A stretch of DNA of 64,000 bases from Bacillus timonensis (GTDB lineage: Bacteria; Bacillota; Bacilli; Bacillales; Bacillaceae_L): the NCBI RefSeq assembly GCF_000285535.1, contig NZ_HE610985.1, forward strand, positions 965,134 to 1,029,133, given 5' to 3'. Under the pieces are notes generated by a model. The model saw nothing but the letters and a program-made list of their open reading frames with translations, did not search any database and was not told the DNA's origin. The position numbers and the translations under genes are program-made. Shown piece after piece: positions 62,615 to 64,000 of this stretch (positions are counted from its first letter, which is position 1; each line of letters starts with the position of its first letter).

Positions 62615-63469
62615 TTAGGCTGCTTCAATCTGTTTGTTCGTCCGTCGTTTCTTCTTTCTGCCCATCCCTTTTGCATGTGGGTCAAAGGCATCTCGTAATC
62701 CATCACCAAGCATATTTAAGGCAAGTACAGTGATTACAATGGATAACCCTGGGAATATGGAGAACCATGGGGCAATCGATATATAGATTTGTGATTCTTG
62801 AAGCATATTCCCCCAAGTTGGAATGGAAGGTTCCACACCGACACCTAAAAAGCTCAATGCTGCTTCCGCCAAAATGGCCTTCGCAAAAATAAATGTTCCT
62901 TGCACAATGATGGGTGACAGGACATTTGGTAACACATAGCGAGATAAAATTACCGGGTCACTCACTCCTGATGTTTTTGCAGCTTCAATGTATTGAATCG
63001 AATTGACTTGCAATACAGCAGAGCGGACAATCCGTGTCATTACTGGCCAAAACGAGAAGGTTAACGCAATGATAATGTTCGTCACACTTCCCCCAAGTGC
63101 CGCTACTAATGCGAGGGCCAACAACAAGGACGGAAACGCAAGCATCCCATCGATAATACGCATGATTAGAAAATCAGCTTTTTTATAATAGCCGGCAACC
63201 AAGCCGGTAATAGTTCCTAATACGGTAGAAATAAGTGCTACAGTTAAGCCAACGAGTAAGGAAATTCGTGCAGCAACTACGGTTTGACCAAAAATATCTC
63301 TCCCGAAATGATCCGTTCCAAACCAATGCTTTCCTGACGGGCCTAATAACCGCTGTGCGGAATCCATTTTGGAGGGAGAAACGGGTAACCACCACGAAGC
63401 TGTGATTGTTCCAACTGTAAGCAAAACAAGTATCCCTAATGCGATCAGATTTCGTTTTTTCTTAAACAT
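62615..63469 (-). CDS. ABC importer permease (OppC/DppC)
   Basis: A 284-residue permease with six helices, the OppC opening with HWFGTDHFGRDIFGQTVVAA and EAA loop QYIEAAKTSGVSDPVILSRY. Ends in a basic tail (GMGRKKKRRTNKQ). ATG follows AAAGGGGATTTTCGT. Confidence 0.88.
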   Translation of the reverse strand: MFKKKRNLIALGILVLLTVGTITASWWLPVSPSKMDSAQRLLGPSGKHWFGTDHFGRDIFGQTVVAARISLLVGLTVALISTVLGTITGLVAGYYKKADFLIMRIIDGMLAFPSLLLALALVAALGGSVTNIIIALTFSFWPVMTRIVRSAVLQVNSIQYIEAAKTSGVSDPVILSRYVLPNVLSPIIVQGTFIFAKAILAEAALSFLGVGVEPSIPTWGNMLQESQIYISIAPWFSIFPGLSIVITVLALNMLGDGLRDAFDPHAKGMGRKKKRRTNKQIEAA

Positions 63470-63499
63470 ACGAAAATCCCCTTTTTTATTTTTGAAATA

Positions 63500-64000
63500 T
63501 CAGTCATAGCGAATTCTTGGATCTAAGAAAGCATACAAAAGATCGATAAGTAGGTTCACAACAACATAGATCACGGCAATAAACAAGACAACTCCTTGGA
63601 TGACAGGATAATCTCTTCGGTAAATCGAATCAATTAAAAGTTGACCAATACCAGGGATGGTGAAAATTGTTTCAATAATAACCGTTCCGCCAAGTAAACC
63701 TGCAATTGTTACACCGATAACCGTTGTTGTTGGAATGAGTGCATTGGAGAAGACATGCTTCATTAATACAGTGCCTTCCCGTACCCCCTTCGCACGGGCT
63801 GTTTTCGTATAATCCTGATTAACCGACTCAAGCATGCCATCGCGAAGCATCCTTGCGATGAGACCAATTTCAACCGCTGCTAAAACAAATGCCGGTAAAA
63901 GTAAATGATAAATCCAGTTCACAAACCCTTCGGCAAACGGAACATATCCTGCAACCGGAAAAATTGGAACTGCTACCCCAAGTCCTAAGACCAGTAACAA
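63500..64000 (-). CDS. ABC importer permease (OppB/DppB), C-terminal part
   Basis: The last 166 residues of an OppB-type permease, cut by the right edge. EAA loop DYTKTARAKGVREGTVLMKH, then FSNALIPTTTVIGVTIAGLL and the ending LLIDLLYAFLDPRIRYD. The N-terminal half, and probably the substrate-binding protein gene, lie beyond the window. Confidence 0.88.
   Translation of the reverse strand: MLLVLGLGVAVPIFPVAGYVPFAEGFVNWIYHLLLPAFVLAAVEIGLIARMLRDGMLESVNQDYTKTARAKGVREGTVLMKHVFSNALIPTTTVIGVTIAGLLGGTVIIETIFTIPGIGQLLIDSIYRRDYPVIQGVVLFIAVIYVVVNLLIDLLYAFLDPRIRYD

Noticed and set aside
62615-62709. OppD-like ATPase starting at 62709
   Set aside because: That start would overlap the permease gene by 95 bases and add non-family residues. 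ATG 62598 has its own ribosome site and gives the standard N-terminus.

Overview
The window reads as chromosomal DNA of an AT-rich, endospore-forming member of the Bacillaceae. The support is indirect but consistent: a GerA/GerB/GerC germinant receptor, strong AGGAGG-type ribosome sites with many GTG and TTG starts, U-tract hairpin terminators, a preQ1-I riboswitch before queC, a BirA operator before bioY, and cre-like CcpA sites. No rRNA, tRNA, CRISPR array or prophage was seen. One complete IS3-family element is present.

Layout. 1-6.5 kb: end of a CBO0543-type membrane protein gene, an aminotransferase, two MFS exporters (the first frameshifted), an IS150-type insertion sequence sitting in the loop of a terminator, and a VanY-type carboxypeptidase. 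6.9-9.9 kb: a small PEGA-like protein and a pair encoding a ZorA/ZorB-like ion-driven motor with no Zorya effector genes. 10-24.7 kb: a serine/alanine island with serS (no T-box), an XRE-cupin regulator, dsdA-purU-glyA-like-folD, two AlsT symporters, alr, ald, an alpha/beta hydrolase and a serine acetyltransferase. 25.5-32 kb: an OpuF-type compatible-solute importer, a decayed old-yellow-enzyme fragment, a queuosine-precursor transporter and queC with its riboswitch, and NhaC. 32.5-36.2 kb: a gerB-gerA-gerC operon in which B and C each carry a one-base frameshift. 36.8-42 kb: a PLD/SF2 helicase with DUF3427-like tail, an Fe-alcohol dehydrogenase and a Nudix hydrolase. 42.4-44 kb: a secreted subtilase. 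44.6-53 kb: a family-5 ABC importer, LacI regulator and GH1 beta-glucosidase (frameshifted), probably a beta-gluco-oligosaccharide uptake locus. 53.3-60 kb: aldo/keto reductase, AtoE, a lipoprotein, a nucleotidyltransferase, a 53-bp triple tandem repeat, polysaccharide deacetylase, cold-shock protein, bioB and bioY. 60-64 kb: a second Opp/Dpp operon that runs off the right edge.

How it fits together. The most coherent unit is the serine/alanine island. Five promoters in it (serS-xre, dsdA operon, alsT1, hydrolase-ald, alsT2) carry variants of one palindrome, TCAYTATARTGA, at or just downstream of the -10 box, and the XRE-cupin gene lies in the first of these operons, so it is the natural candidate repressor. 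The enzymes encoded would together turn D-serine into pyruvate and, if the divergent SHMT is a 2-methylserine hydroxymethyltransferase, 2-methylserine into D-alanine (then L-alanine, then pyruvate), with the one-carbon unit released as formate through FolD and PurU. That pathway is an inference. The orphan ZorAB-like motor is the other part of the window that known families do not fully explain.

Four genes (MFS1, gerB, gerC, GH1) each need exactly one inserted or removed base to read through; this could be sequence error or real decay, and cannot be settled from this text alone.
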